DNA of 64,000 bases, taken from contig NZ_BAABJQ010000024.1 of NCBI RefSeq assembly GCF_039543385.1, positions 1 to 64,000 on the forward strand, given 5' to 3'. Shown piece after piece: positions 15,464-24,504 of this stretch (the stretch's first letter is position 1; each line of letters begins with the position of its first letter). Below the pieces are notes generated by a model. It was not told where the DNA came from, did not search any database, and worked only from the letters and a program-made list of their open reading frames with translations. The stretch comes from Rugosimonospora acidiphila. Its GTDB lineage: Bacteria > Actinomycetota > Actinomycetes > Mycobacteriales > Micromonosporaceae. The translations under genes were made by a program, and so were the position numbers.

Positions 15464-17151
15464 CGGTACTCCCTCGGGGTCACCATCCGGCCGGCGATGG
15501 TGGTGGTGCGTCCGGAGCCCACCACCACCATCGAGCGCATGTCCACGATGGACGGATCGGCGGCCAGCTCGGCCAGGCTCACGCGCAGGCAGCGCTGGCC
15601 GGGGCGCGACGCGTCACGGACCACCCCGACCGGCGTGTCTGGCGCCCGGTGCTTGCCGATGATGCCCAGCGCCTCGTCGAACTGGGCGGTGCGCCGGGCG
15701 CTGCGCGGGTTGTAGAGGCACAGTACGAGGTCGGCGCCGGCGCAGGCGTCCAGCCGCCCGGCGATGACCGGCCACGGGGTGTGCAGGTCGGACAGGGACA
15801 GGTACGCGTGGTCGTGACCCAGCGGCGCGCCGAGCAGCGCGGCGGCGGCCAGGGCGGCCGTCACCCCCGGCACCGCCTCGATGTCCACGTCAGCGCCGGC
15901 CAGCTGCAGCGCGGGCGAGGCCATCGCGTACACCCCCGCGTCGCCGGAGCCGATCAGGGCCACGCTGTGGCCGGCGGTGGCCAGTTCGACGGCGGTGCGG
16001 GCGCGCTCCTCCTCGGCGCCCAGCCCGCTGGAAAGGACGCGGGTACCGGGGCGCAGCACGTGCCGGATCTGCTCCACGTACTGGTCGAGCCCGACCACCA
16101 CGGCCGCGCGGCGCAGCGCCTCGGTGGCTCGCGGGGTGCGCAGGTCCTCGGCGCCCGGGCCGAGCCCCACGATGACCAGCCGGCCGCGCGGGACCAGCCG
16201 GGCCAGCGCCACGGTGGCCATCGTGCCGGCCCGCTTGGGCAGCACGAGTCCGGCGTCCCGGCCGGCGGCCCGGGCGCCCAGCAGCGCCGCGGCCTCGGCC
16301 ACGCTCGGCGTGCCGACCGCTTCGCGCACCACCTCGGACGGGTTCGGCACCGGTACGGCGGACAACTCCCCGGCGGTGAACGTCACCAGCGGCCAGCCGT
16401 GTCGCCGGGCGACCTCGACGATGCCGGGCTCGCCGGCCTTGAGGTCGATGGTGCCCAGCGCCCGGACCGATTCCGCCGCCAGCCCCGCCTCGGCCAGCCC
16501 GGCCTCGATCAGGGCCTCGATCTGCTCGGCCGGCGCCGTCCTGCTGGCGCCCACGCCGACCACCAGCGACGGGGGCCGGTACACCAGGTCGGCGGCGACC
16601 GCGGCGCGGTCGCTGACCGCGATGACCGTCGCCCCTTCGCCGTCCACCGTGGACAGTGGCGGCAGCGGCCAGGTCGCATCGGCGACCACCCGGACCGGCT
16701 CGCCGTCGAGCACGGCCCGGCCGACACGGGCCAGGTTCGCCGGGTCGGCGAGCCGGAAACCCAGGTCCGCCCCGAAGGAGTCCAGCGGGGTGCCGCCGGT
16801 GGCGTCGGTGGCCGTGCTGACCACCGGCCGGGCGCCCAGCGCCTCGGCGACCCGACCGGCCAGCGCGTTGGCGCCGCCGGCGTGCCCGCCCAGCATGGCG
16901 ATGGCGTGCCGGCCGGCCTCGTCCACGCAGACCACACCGGGGTCGCTGTGCTTGCCGGACAGCAGCGGGGCCAGCAGCCGCACGGTCGCGCCGGTGGCCA
17001 GGAAGCATACCAGCGTGTCGCAGGCGTCCCAGGCCGCCCGCACCTGGTCGGCGGCCGGTCCACTGTGGAGCTTCACCTCGCCCGGCCACGCCTCGGCGAG
17101 GCGCCGCGCCATGGTCCGGCCGGCGGAGGTCACCGCTACTACCCCGATCAC
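15451..17151 (-). CDS. cobJ: CbiG-CobJ fusion: cobalt-precorrin-5A hydrolase / precorrin-3B C17-methyltransferase
   Basis: The 566-aa fusion has an N-terminal CbiG part at about residues 1-300 (VCFLATGATVRLLAPLL; LGGHAGGANALA; VVGVGASRTAPAEQI). A CobJ/CbiH SAM methyltransferase follows from about 325 to the end (RGRLVIVGLGPGAEDLRTPRA; LIGSGDAGVYAMASP). The first opens the ring with acetaldehyde release in the cobalt-early route; the second contracts the ring by C17 methylation. Fusion of the two is known in actinobacteria. GTG overlaps the cobL stop as GTGA. Linked expression fits consecutive steps. Confidence 0.9.
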   Translation of the reverse strand: MIGVVAVTSAGRTMARRLAEAWPGEVKLHSGPAADQVRAAWDACDTLVCFLATGATVRLLAPLLSGKHSDPGVVCVDEAGRHAIAMLGGHAGGANALAGRVAEALGARPVVSTATDATGGTPLDSFGADLGFRLADPANLARVGRAVLDGEPVRVVADATWPLPPLSTVDGEGATVIAVSDRAAVAADLVYRPPSLVVGVGASRTAPAEQIEALIEAGLAEAGLAAESVRALGTIDLKAGEPGIVEVARRHGWPLVTFTAGELSAVPVPNPSEVVREAVGTPSVAEAAALLGARAAGRDAGLVLPKRAGTMATVALARLVPRGRLVIVGLGPGAEDLRTPRATEALRRAAVVVGLDQYVEQIRHVLRPGTRVLSSGLGAEEERARTAVELATAGHSVALIGSGDAGVYAMASPALQLAGADVDIEAVPGVTAALAAAALLGAPLGHDHAYLSLSDLHTPWPVIAGRLDACAGADLVLCLYNPRSARRTAQFDEALGIIGKHRAPDTPVGVVRDASRPGQRCLRVSLAELAADPSIVDMRSMVVVGSGRTTTIAGRMVTPREYRWLS

Positions 17152-18332
17152 GACAGCACTCCGCTCACCAGATAGACCGGGTTGGTGGCGGCCAGCCGGT
17201 GCGCGCCGCCGGGCAGCGCGGACAGCCGGTTCGCCTGCACCTGTACCCCCTGCGCCCGGTACCCCCCGGCCGACAGCGCGGTGAGCGCCGGACCGACCCG
17301 CTCCACGGCGGCGTACGCGGCGACCACCCGACCCGGCGCTCGGGCGAGGCAGGCGCCCAGCACCTCGATCCCGCCGCCGCCGACGAACACCGCGTCGGGG
17401 TCGGGCAGGTCCGCCAGGCACCCGGGCGCCTCGCCCGCCACGACGGCCACCTCGACGCCCAGCCGCCCGGCGTTGGCGTGGATCGTGGCGCGGGCGGCCG
17501 GATCGCGCTCCACGGCCAGCACGGCGGCGCCGAACCGGGCACACTCCACGGCCACCGAGCCGCTGCCAGCGCCCACGTCCCAGACCAGGTCGCCGAGGCG
17601 CGGCCCGAGCCGGGCCAACGCCAGCGCGCGCACCTCGGCCTTGGTGATCATGCTGTCGCGGTGGTCGAAGGAGTCGTCGGGCAGCGCCCAGCCGTCCGGT
17701 GCGGGCGGCGCGCCGGAAAGCCATGGCCGCGGCGCGTCGGCCGCCGCCTCGGCGAGCACCAGCACCACGTTCGGGTCGCGCCAGGTCGCCGCCGCCGCCC
17801 CGACCGGGTCGGTCTCGGTGATCCGCTCCCCCGGCGCGCCGAGCCGCTCGGCCACGACGAACCGGCGGGGCAGGCCGGACAGCGCGGCGCCCAGCTCGGC
17901 CGGGCCGGTACCGGGGCCGGTGAGCACCGCCACCTTCGGGTACGCGCGGCACGCGTTAACCGCCGGCCGAAGCGCGCGGCCGTGCGCGGACACCACCAGC
18001 GCGTCGTCCCAGGGCATGCCGATCCGGGCGAACGCGACCGCCACCGAGGACGGCGCGGGCCGCACGTCCACGTCCAGGCCCCGGCGGCGCAGCGCCCGGA
18101 CGATGCCGAAGAAGCCCGGGTCCCCGCTGGCCAGCACGACGACCGGCCCGTCGTGCCCGGCGATACGGTCGAGGGCGGCGGGCACGTCGCCCATCACCAC
18201 CCGTTCGGCGGCGGCGTTGTCCACGGTGGACAGGATGCGCTCCGGCCCGGCGATCAGGGTGGCGGCGGCCACGGGTTCGGCCGCCGTGCCCGGGACCACA
18301 CCCGGGCACCCGACGACCGTCACCGTCCTCAT
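17148..18332 (-). CDS. cobL: Precorrin-6Y C5,15-methyltransferase (decarboxylating), CbiE-CbiT fusion
   Basis: The 394-aa protein joins a CbiE methyltransferase domain at about residues 1-190 (VTVVGCPGVVPG; VVVLASGDPGFFGI) to a CbiT domain from about 205 (MITKAEVRALALARL; LVWDVGAGSGSVAVECAR). It methylates C5 and C15 and removes the C12 acetate carboxyl. ATG 18332 follows GGAGTGGG and is preferred to GTG 18341. It is 48 bp downstream of cobM, the only real gap in the operon. Confidence 0.92.
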   Translation of the reverse strand: MRTVTVVGCPGVVPGTAAEPVAAATLIAGPERILSTVDNAAAERVVMGDVPAALDRIAGHDGPVVVLASGDPGFFGIVRALRRRGLDVDVRPAPSSVAVAFARIGMPWDDALVVSAHGRALRPAVNACRAYPKVAVLTGPGTGPAELGAALSGLPRRFVVAERLGAPGERITETDPVGAAAATWRDPNVVLVLAEAAADAPRPWLSGAPPAPDGWALPDDSFDHRDSMITKAEVRALALARLGPRLGDLVWDVGAGSGSVAVECARFGAAVLAVERDPAARATIHANAGRLGVEVAVVAGEAPGCLADLPDPDAVFVGGGGIEVLGACLARAPGRVVAAYAAVERVGPALTALSAGGYRAQGVQVQANRLSALPGGAHRLAATNPVYLVSGVLS

Positions 18333-18380
18333 CGGACCCACTCCGTCGCGATGCCCGCCAGTACGGTAGGGCCGGGGACG

Positions 18381-19175
18381 TCAGCCATCGCGCAGCGCCT
18401 GCCGGGCCACCGGGTCGGCGCGCCGGTAGCCGTGGAAGTGGCCGGGGTGGTAAAGGTGGCTGCGGGTGCCACCGGCGGCCAGTGCCGGCCCGACCAGGAA
18501 CAGCGTGTGCTTCCACAGTTTGTGCACGCGCACGCTGTCGGCCAGCGTCTCCAGCGTGCAGGAGAAGATCAGCTCCTCCGGCCAGCTCACCCGGTACGCG
18601 ACGACCACCGGCGTGTCGGGCGGGTACCCGCCGGCGAGCAGTTCGTCGGCGAGTTGCCGGGTCCGGGCGGCGGACAGGAACACCGCCATGGTGGTGCCGT
18701 GCCGGGCGAAGGAGGCGACGCTCTCCCCCGCCGGCATCGGGGTCTTGCCGCCGCCGAGCCGGGTCAGCACCACCGATTGGGCCACCTCGGGCACGGTCAG
18801 CTCCCGGCCGGCCGCGGCCGCCGCCGCGGAGAACGCGGACACCCCGGGTACCACCTCGGTGGCCAGCCCCAGCGTGGCGCACGCGTCCAACTGCTCCTGC
18901 ATCGCACCCCACAGCGCCGGGTCGCCGGAGTGCAGCCGCACCACGTGCAGCCGCTCGGCGATAGCCCGCCGGTAGATGTCCACCGTGGACTCCAGCGTCA
19001 GCGTGGTGGAGTCGACGATCTCGGCGCCCGGCTTCGCGTAGCGCAGCATGTCGGGATGCACCAGGCTGGCCGCCCACACGATGATGTCGGCCGCGGACAG
19101 CGCGTCGGCCCCCCGCACGGTGATCAGGTCGGCCGCGCCGGGCCCGGCACCCACGAACGTCACCCTGCCCGACAT
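18381..19175 (-). CDS. cobM: Precorrin-4 C11-methyltransferase
   Basis: The 264-aa SAM-dependent methyltransferase shows VTFVGAGPGAADLITVRGAD, the HSGDPALWGAMQEQ loop and EVVPGVSAFSAAAAAAG, all typical of CobM/CbiF. It adds the C11 methyl group. ATG 19175 overlaps the cobI stop by one base (TGATG); a GTG three bases earlier is also possible. Confidence 0.93.
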   Translation of the reverse strand: MSGRVTFVGAGPGAADLITVRGADALSAADIIVWAASLVHPDMLRYAKPGAEIVDSTTLTLESTVDIYRRAIAERLHVVRLHSGDPALWGAMQEQLDACATLGLATEVVPGVSAFSAAAAAAGRELTVPEVAQSVVLTRLGGGKTPMPAGESVASFARHGTTMAVFLSAARTRQLADELLAGGYPPDTPVVVAYRVSWPEELIFSCTLETLADSVRVHKLWKHTLFLVGPALAAGGTRSHLYHPGHFHGYRRADPVARQALRDG

Positions 19176-19936
19176 CACTCGCCCTCCCGCTTGGCCGGAA
19201 TCAGCACCGTGGACAGGTACGGCACCGCGCCATCCACAGTGGACAAAGCCGCGATCCGCTCATCGGGCAGCCCCAGATGGCTGCCGAGCACCGCTTCCCG
19301 ACCGGCCGCCGCCACCGCCGAGGCGATCGCGGGCAGGTGCCGGCCACCCTTGTACACCACCACCGTCGCGTTGCGCGGCAGCGCGGCCGACGTGGCGCCC
19401 TCCGACAGGGCGGCGGAGATGCCGTCCGCGCCGTCGGGCTGCGGCAGCAGCACCAGCGGCTCGCGCCCCTCGGCCAGCACGGTGCCCGAGACCGACGCCA
19501 GCGCCTGCATGGCGGTGATCCCCGGTACCGTCTCGATCACCACGTCCGGCACCAGCGCCCGGACCTGCCGGGCCAGGTAGCCGAAGGTGGAGTACAGGTT
19601 TGGATCGCCGATGGTCGCGAAGGCGGCGACGCCGCCGGTCTCCCGCAGCCACTGGGCGACCCGCCGCCCCGCCGCCGCCCAGTAGCCGTCCCGCTGGGCC
19701 CGGTCGAGGACGAACACCAGCCGCTCGACCCGCTCCGGCGCGGTGTGCGCGGCGACGGTCGTCTCCGCGCGGCCGGGCTCGGCCGCCGACTGGTCCGGGT
19801 CCTCGCGCGCCGGGCCAGGCCGGTCGGTCCCCAGCACCGGTACGAACACCCGGTCTGCGGTGCTCAGCACCCGGGCCGCCTTGAGCGTCACGAGCTCCGG
19901 ATCGCCCGGGCCCACTCCCACACCGATCAGCCGCAT
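19175..19936 (-). CDS. cobI: Precorrin-2 C20-methyltransferase
   Basis: The 253-aa protein begins MRLIGVGVGPGDPELVTLKA, the CobI/CbiL start, and has the IGDPNLYSTFGYLARQV loop and ETVPGITAMQALA. It commits precorrin-2 to corrin synthesis. It overlaps cobB by ten bases. Residues about 40-60 (PAREDPDQSAAEPGRAE) are a charged insertion in the loop before the RVERLVF strand. Confidence 0.92.
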   Translation of the reverse strand: MRLIGVGVGPGDPELVTLKAARVLSTADRVFVPVLGTDRPGPAREDPDQSAAEPGRAETTVAAHTAPERVERLVFVLDRAQRDGYWAAAGRRVAQWLRETGGVAAFATIGDPNLYSTFGYLARQVRALVPDVVIETVPGITAMQALASVSGTVLAEGREPLVLLPQPDGADGISAALSEGATSAALPRNATVVVYKGGRHLPAIASAVAAAGREAVLGSHLGLPDERIAALSTVDGAVPYLSTVLIPAKREGE

Positions 19937-21324
19937 GCCGCCACCAGTCCTCGCGCTATCTCCGGCCGACCGGCCCAGTGCAGGTGCAGGTACGAGGCGT
20001 GCACCCCGCCCGCGACCCAGCCCTCGCCGGCCGTGCCGGACCAGACCCACGCCGGTGCCGGGCCGGCGGCCGGCGACAGCACGGTGCGGTGGAACTCGTG
20101 CCCGGTCACCCGGGTGCCGGCCGGCCCGAGCCAGCTTCCGGTGCGGGCCACGGCGTCGCGGTACCCGAGGGTCAGCCGGTCGCTCATCGCGGCATCGGCC
20201 GGCAGCACCCCGCACATCGGGACGCCGTCGAGGCTGCGGGACAGCCAGAGCAGCCCGGCGCACTCGGCCGCGATCGGGGCGCCCCGCCGCGCCAGCTCGG
20301 CCACCTCGCCGCGCAGTGGAACGTTCGCGGCCAGCTCGGCCGCGTACACCTCGGGGAAGCCGCCGCCCACCACCAGCGCCTCGGTGCCGTCGGGCAGCTT
20401 CTCGTCCCGCAGCGGGTCCACAATGGACACCTCGGCGCCCGCACCGGCGAGCAGCTCCACCGTCTCGGTGTACCCGAAGCTGAACGCCGGCCCGCCCGCG
20501 ACGGCGACCACCGGATGGCCCGGCACCGGCCGCGGCGCGGCGGGCGACCACGGCCGCACGGCGAGCGGCGGGGCGGCGCGCGCCACCGACAGGACCGCGT
20601 CCAGGTCCACCGACGCGGCGATCAGGTCGGCCAGCGCGTCGATCGACGCCATGGCCTCGGGCCGGCGCTCGACCGCCGGCACCAGCCCCAGATGCCGCGA
20701 CGGGGTGGCGATCGCGTCGTGGCGGCGCAGCACGCCGAGCACCGGCGTGCCGACCTCCTCCAGCGCGGCGCGCAGGATGGCCTCGTGCCGGTCGGAGCCG
20801 ACCCGGTTGAGCAGCACGCCGGCCAGCCGGATCGCCGGCGAGTAGGCGCGGAAGCCGTGCACCAGCGCGGCGATCGAGCGGCCCTGCGCCGAGGCGTCCA
20901 CCACCAGCAGCACCGGCGCGGACAGCAGCGCCGCGACCTCCGCCGTGGAGCCGGGATCCCCGCCGCCCAGTCCGGTGGGCAGCTGGCCGTCGCCGGCGAG
21001 GGCACCGGGAACGCCCAGCGGCCCGAACGCGCGCCCGTCGTACAGGCCCATCACGCCCTCGATGACGGCCAGTTCGGCGCCGTCCGCGCCGTGCGCGAAC
21101 AGCGGCCCGATCAGGTCCTCGCCGACCAGGGTCGGGTCCAGGTTGCGGGCGGGCCGGTGGCTGGCCAGCGCGTGGTAGCCGGGGTCGATGTAGTCCGGGC
21201 CCACCTTGAAGCCGGCCACCGAAAGCCCGCGCGCCGCGAACGCGGCCAGCAGGCCGGTGGCGACCGTGGTCTTGCCGTGTCCGGACGCGGGCGCGGCCAC
21301 CACGATGCGCGGCAGGGTCACCAT
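19927..21324 (-). CDS. cobB: Cobyrinate / hydrogenobyrinate a,c-diamide synthase
   Basis: The 465-aa protein has an N-terminal ATPase with the P-loop SGHGKTTVATGLLAAF and a C-terminal class I glutamine-amidotransferase domain (VVGGGFPEVYAAEL; nucleophile in AAECAGLLWL; histidine in GHEFHRT). It amidates the a and c side chains with ATP and glutamine. The start ATG lies inside the end of cobO (seven-base overlap). Confidence 0.93.
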   Translation of the reverse strand: MVTLPRIVVAAPASGHGKTTVATGLLAAFAARGLSVAGFKVGPDYIDPGYHALASHRPARNLDPTLVGEDLIGPLFAHGADGAELAVIEGVMGLYDGRAFGPLGVPGALAGDGQLPTGLGGGDPGSTAEVAALLSAPVLLVVDASAQGRSIAALVHGFRAYSPAIRLAGVLLNRVGSDRHEAILRAALEEVGTPVLGVLRRHDAIATPSRHLGLVPAVERRPEAMASIDALADLIAASVDLDAVLSVARAAPPLAVRPWSPAAPRPVPGHPVVAVAGGPAFSFGYTETVELLAGAGAEVSIVDPLRDEKLPDGTEALVVGGGFPEVYAAELAANVPLRGEVAELARRGAPIAAECAGLLWLSRSLDGVPMCGVLPADAAMSDRLTLGYRDAVARTGSWLGPAGTRVTGHEFHRTVLSPAAGPAPAWVWSGTAGEGWVAGGVHASYLHLHWAGRPEIARGLVAACG

Positions 21325-21932
21325 TCGATGCCCTGCTGCCCTTTGCGCCCGGCGTCCATCGGGTGCTTCACCTTGCTCATCTCGGTGACCAGGTCGGCCG
21401 CCTCGACCAGTTCCGGCGCGGCGTACCGGCCGGTGACCACCACGTGCTGGCTGCCCGGCCGGTCGGCCAGGGTCGTGACCACGTCGGCGACGTCCACCCA
21501 GCCCCATTTCATCGGGTAGGTGAACTCGTCGAGCACGTAGAACCGGTACCGCTGCGCGGCGAGGTCCCGCTTGACCTGCGCCCAGCCCTCGGCCGCCTCC
21601 GCGGCGTGGTCGCGCTCGTCGCCGGGGCGCGCCAGCCAGGACCAACCCTCGCCCATCTTGTGCCAGGTGACCGGCGCGCCCTGCCCGGTCGCGGCGTGGC
21701 GCTCGCCGAGCGCGCGCAGCGCGGACTCCTCACCGACCCTCCACTTAGGACTCTTTACGAACTGGAACACCACGATCGGCCAGCCGGCGCTCCAGGCGCG
21801 CAGCGCCATCCCGAACGCGGCGGTGGACTTGCCCTTACCGGCACCGGTGTGCACGGCCAGCACCGGCGCTCGCCGTCGCTGCCGGGTGGTGAGCCCGTCG
21901 TCGGGTACCCGCTCGACCTTCCCCTGCGGCAT
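21318..21932 (-). CDS. cobO: Corrinoid (cob(I)yrinic acid a,c-diamide) adenosyltransferase
   Basis: The 204-aa protein has the CobO/BtuR P-loop HTGAGKGKSTAAFGMALRAW, FQFVKSPKWRVGEE and VLDEFTYPMKWGWV, ending with the conserved KHPMDAGRKGQQGIEW. It adds the adenosyl ligand to the reduced corrinoid. Its ATG overlaps the chelatase stop by one base. Confidence 0.94.
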   Translation of the reverse strand: MPQGKVERVPDDGLTTRQRRRAPVLAVHTGAGKGKSTAAFGMALRAWSAGWPIVVFQFVKSPKWRVGEESALRALGERHAATGQGAPVTWHKMGEGWSWLARPGDERDHAAEAAEGWAQVKRDLAAQRYRFYVLDEFTYPMKWGWVDVADVVTTLADRPGSQHVVVTGRYAAPELVEAADLVTEMSKVKHPMDAGRKGQQGIEW

Positions 21933-23968
21933 CAGGCCGCGCTTCCCGTGGCGACGGCGCGCAGGCCGTCGGCGGACAGCTGGTCCAGGCGCAGGTACCG
22001 GGCCGACAGCGCGCCGGCCAGCCGGGCGGCCAGGCCCAGGCGTACCGGGCCGGACTCGCAGTCCACCACGACGCAGGCCGTACCCGACAGGGCCGGGGTC
22101 ACCGACACCGGATCCGGGCCGGCCGTGGCCCGGCCGTCGGTGACCAGGATCAGCAGCGGGCGGCGGTGCGGGTCGCGCCGGCGCGCCGAGGCGAGCACCC
22201 GGGCCGCGGTGGTCAGCCCGGCGGCCAACGGGGTACGCCCGCCGGTGGGCAGCTCGCGCAGCCGTGCCGCGCCGATGTCGTGGCTACCGGTGGGCGGCAG
22301 GGCGACCTCGGCCGCCTCGCCCCGGAAGGTGACCAGACCCACCTTGTCCCGGCGCTGGTAGGCGTCGCGCAGCAGGGACAGCACCGCGCCCTTGACCGCG
22401 CGCATGCGCTGCCGGGCCGCCATCGACCCGGACGCGTCGACCACGAACAGCACGAGGTTGGCCTCCCGGCCCTTGCGCACGCTGGCCCGCAGGTCTTCGG
22501 CGCGCAGCACGAGCGGGCCGGTGCGGCCGCGGGCGGCCTGGTGCGGTGCCGCCGCGAGCAGGGTCGCGGCCAGGTGCAGGCCGGTGGTGTGCGGGCCGGG
22601 CGGGCGGGCGGAGACGACCCGGCCGGATCGGGTGTACGCGGTGGAGCGCCGACCCTGCGGCGAGCCCGCCCCGGTGCCGGGCACGGCCAGCAGCCGGGCC
22701 CGGTACGGCTGGTCGGCCGAGGACACCTGAGTGCCGGCACCGGCGGCGCTCTTCGGCGCCGGGCCGTCGCCCTCCGGGGCACCCCCCGAACCGTCCGGGC
22801 CGCCATCCTGCGGGCCGCTGTCCTGTCGGCCACCATCCTGCGGGCCGCTGCCCCGCGGGCCGTTGTCGTCCGGGCCGTTGTCGGGGCCGCCGCCGGAGCC
22901 CGGGCCGCCCGGGTCGTCGTCGGGCGGCTGCGGTCCATCCGGCCCATCGGCCGCGTCGGCCGCGTCGCGCATGGCGTCGTCCAGCGCCTGTTCGGACAGC
23001 CCCGGCTCGTCGAACGGGTCGCGGCGGCGGCGATGCGGCAGCGCCAGCCGCACCGCGTCCCGTACGTCCTGCTCGTTGACCGCCGGCCGGCCGGCCCAGG
23101 CGGCCAGCGCCGTGGCGGTGCGGGCCACGACGATGTCGGCGCGCATCCCGTCCACCTCGAACGCCGCGCATACATGCGCGATGCGGCGCAGCTCGGCGTC
23201 GGGCAGCTCCACAATGGACAGCCGTTCGCGGGCCGCCTCGATCCGGGCGGCCAGCTCCGCCTCGGACTGGCCCCAGCGCTCGCCGAAGCCCTGCGGGTCC
23301 GCGTCGTAGGCCAGCCGGCGGCGCACCACCTCGGCGCGCTGTCCCGGATCCCGGGGCGCGGCCACGTCCACGGCCAGACCGAAGCGGTCCAGCAGCTGCG
23401 GGCGCAGCTCGCCCTCCTCCGGGTTCATGGTGCCGACCAGCAGGAAGCGGGCCGGGTGGCGCACCGAGACGCCGTCCCGCTCCACGTACGCGCGGCCCAT
23501 GGCGGCGGCGTCCAGCAGCAGGTCCACCAGGTGATCGGGGAGCAGGTTGACCTCGTCGACGTAGAGCACCCCCCGGTGCGCGGCGGCGAGCAGGCCCGGC
23601 TCGTACGCCTTGACGCCCTCGGTCAGCGCGCGCTGCAGGTCCAGTGCGCCGACCAGGCGGTCCTCGGTGGCACCGACCGGCAGCTCGACGAGGGCGGCGC
23701 GACGGCGCGCCGACGGGGTGGCCGGATCGTGCGGGCCGTCCGGGCACTGCGCCTCCGGACGGGCCGGGTCACAGCCGAACCGGCAGCCGGCCACGGTGTC
23801 CACCTCGGGCAGCAGGCCGGCCAGCGCCCGGACCATGGTGGACTTGGCGGTGCCCTTCTCGCCGCGCACCAGCACCCCGCCGATCGCCGGCGAGACGGCG
23901 TTGAGCAGCAGCGCGAGGCTCAGATCGGACATCCCGACGACGGCGGAGAACGGGTACGGCGGGATCAA
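21932..23968 (-). CDS. ChlI-ChlD fusion, putative cobaltochelatase ATPase subunit
   Basis: The 678-aa protein joins an AAA+ domain (Walker A RGEKGTAKST at residues 35-44; Walker B VLYVDEVNLL) and a C-terminal VWA domain with the MIDAS motif VVDASGSMAA. Between them is a Gly/Pro/Asp-rich linker (about residues 345-410) with DGGPQD-like repeats. In actinobacteria such single-chain proteins replace CobS and CobT and drive CobN. The TTG start 23968 gives the family's usual PYPFSAVVG opening; ATG 23932 is too late. The linked riboswitch-controlled cobN at 28363 is the expected partner. Confidence 0.88.
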   Translation of the reverse strand: MIPPYPFSAVVGMSDLSLALLLNAVSPAIGGVLVRGEKGTAKSTMVRALAGLLPEVDTVAGCRFGCDPARPEAQCPDGPHDPATPSARRRAALVELPVGATEDRLVGALDLQRALTEGVKAYEPGLLAAAHRGVLYVDEVNLLPDHLVDLLLDAAAMGRAYVERDGVSVRHPARFLLVGTMNPEEGELRPQLLDRFGLAVDVAAPRDPGQRAEVVRRRLAYDADPQGFGERWGQSEAELAARIEAARERLSIVELPDAELRRIAHVCAAFEVDGMRADIVVARTATALAAWAGRPAVNEQDVRDAVRLALPHRRRRDPFDEPGLSEQALDDAMRDAADAADGPDGPQPPDDDPGGPGSGGGPDNGPDDNGPRGSGPQDGGRQDSGPQDGGPDGSGGAPEGDGPAPKSAAGAGTQVSSADQPYRARLLAVPGTGAGSPQGRRSTAYTRSGRVVSARPPGPHTTGLHLAATLLAAAPHQAARGRTGPLVLRAEDLRASVRKGREANLVLFVVDASGSMAARQRMRAVKGAVLSLLRDAYQRRDKVGLVTFRGEAAEVALPPTGSHDIGAARLRELPTGGRTPLAAGLTTAARVLASARRRDPHRRPLLILVTDGRATAGPDPVSVTPALSGTACVVVDCESGPVRLGLAARLAGALSARYLRLDQLSADGLRAVATGSAA

Positions 23969-24040
23969 AACCCGCTCACGCGCACGGTCACGCTCAAGCT
24001 CCCTCCGCGGGTGTCCACGCCCGCGATACGGTGAAACGAC

Positions 24041-24192
24041 ACGAGCGGCCGGAGTGTCCTGGCTCCCGGATCGTCGCTTCTCCCCGGCCTTCCAACCGCT
24101 TGCGCCGTCGTGACCACGAGTGGAGAGTCGCTTCCCGGTGACAGTGGCGGGACCGCCTCGGAATCTCACCGAGTTCCTCCACTGCCGCTCCA
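24041..24192 (-). ncRNA. Cobalamin riboswitch controlling the chelatase-cob operon
   Basis: The minus strand carries the B12-box core GGCGGTCCCGCCACTGT preceded by GGAACTCGGTGAGATTCCGA, and ends GGGAGCCAGGACACTCC. These are the conserved elements of the adenosylcobalamin riboswitch, in the right order. It ends about 75 bases before the TTG start. B12 binding should reduce expression of the nine-gene operon. The usual GGTGCGAATCC loop reads GGTGAGATTCC here. Confidence 0.93.
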
Positions 24193-24198
24193 TCAGGC

Positions 24199-24227
24199 AT
24201 GCTGCCCGATCGCGGGCCGCGCGTCAA
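24199..24227 (-). promoter_or_regulatory. Candidate promoter of the cobalamin operon
   Basis: TTGACG (24227-24222), 17 bases, CAGCAT (24204-24199) on the minus strand. Transcription would start near 24192, at the first base of the riboswitch. Confidence 0.5.
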
Positions 24228-24339
24228 CGCGGCGCACGTCTCAGGCCACCTCGGCGGCGCCCGGCCCGCCGGTCCCCTCCACGCCGATCCCGCTGCCGTG
24301 AAATCTCGCGGTTGAGGCCCGTCGCGGTGCCGGTGCGAC

Positions 24340-24368
24340 GGCACCGGGCGGCTTGGCCGCCCGGTGCC
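24340..24368 (-). terminator. Perfect 13-bp hairpin after the alpha/beta hydrolase gene
   Basis: GGCACCGGGCGGC and GCCGCCCGGTGCC are separated by a three-base loop, 125 bp downstream of the hydrolase stop and before the cobalamin promoter. There is no T-tract, as in many actinobacterial I-shaped terminators. It would insulate the riboswitch operon from read-through. Confidence 0.75.
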
Positions 24369-24432
24369 GGGACGTGAGCGTTCGGGACCGGCCTGGCCGG
24401 CGCGTCCGGCGACCAGACCAGTCGCTTACCCG

Positions 24433-24504
24433 GCTCGGTTACTTGGCGAGGCTCGGTTACTTCGCGAGGCTCGGTTACTTCGCGAGGCTCGGTTACTTGG
24501 CGAG
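24433..24504. repeat. Four 18-bp tandem repeats duplicating a stop-codon region
   Basis: Units such as GCTCGGTTACTTGGCGAG lie head to tail at 24433-24450, 24451-24468, 24469-24486 and 24487-24504, differing at one base (TTGGC or TTCGC). On the minus strand each unit contains Leu-Ala-Lys-stop, the last codons of the hydrolase gene. Only the right-most stop is used. Confidence 0.9.

Noticed and set aside
17199..24034. Long plus-strand open frames opposite the cobalamin genes
   Set aside because: All minus-strand genes there have clear family motifs and coupled starts; the plus frames show only composition-driven Arg/Ala/His runs.
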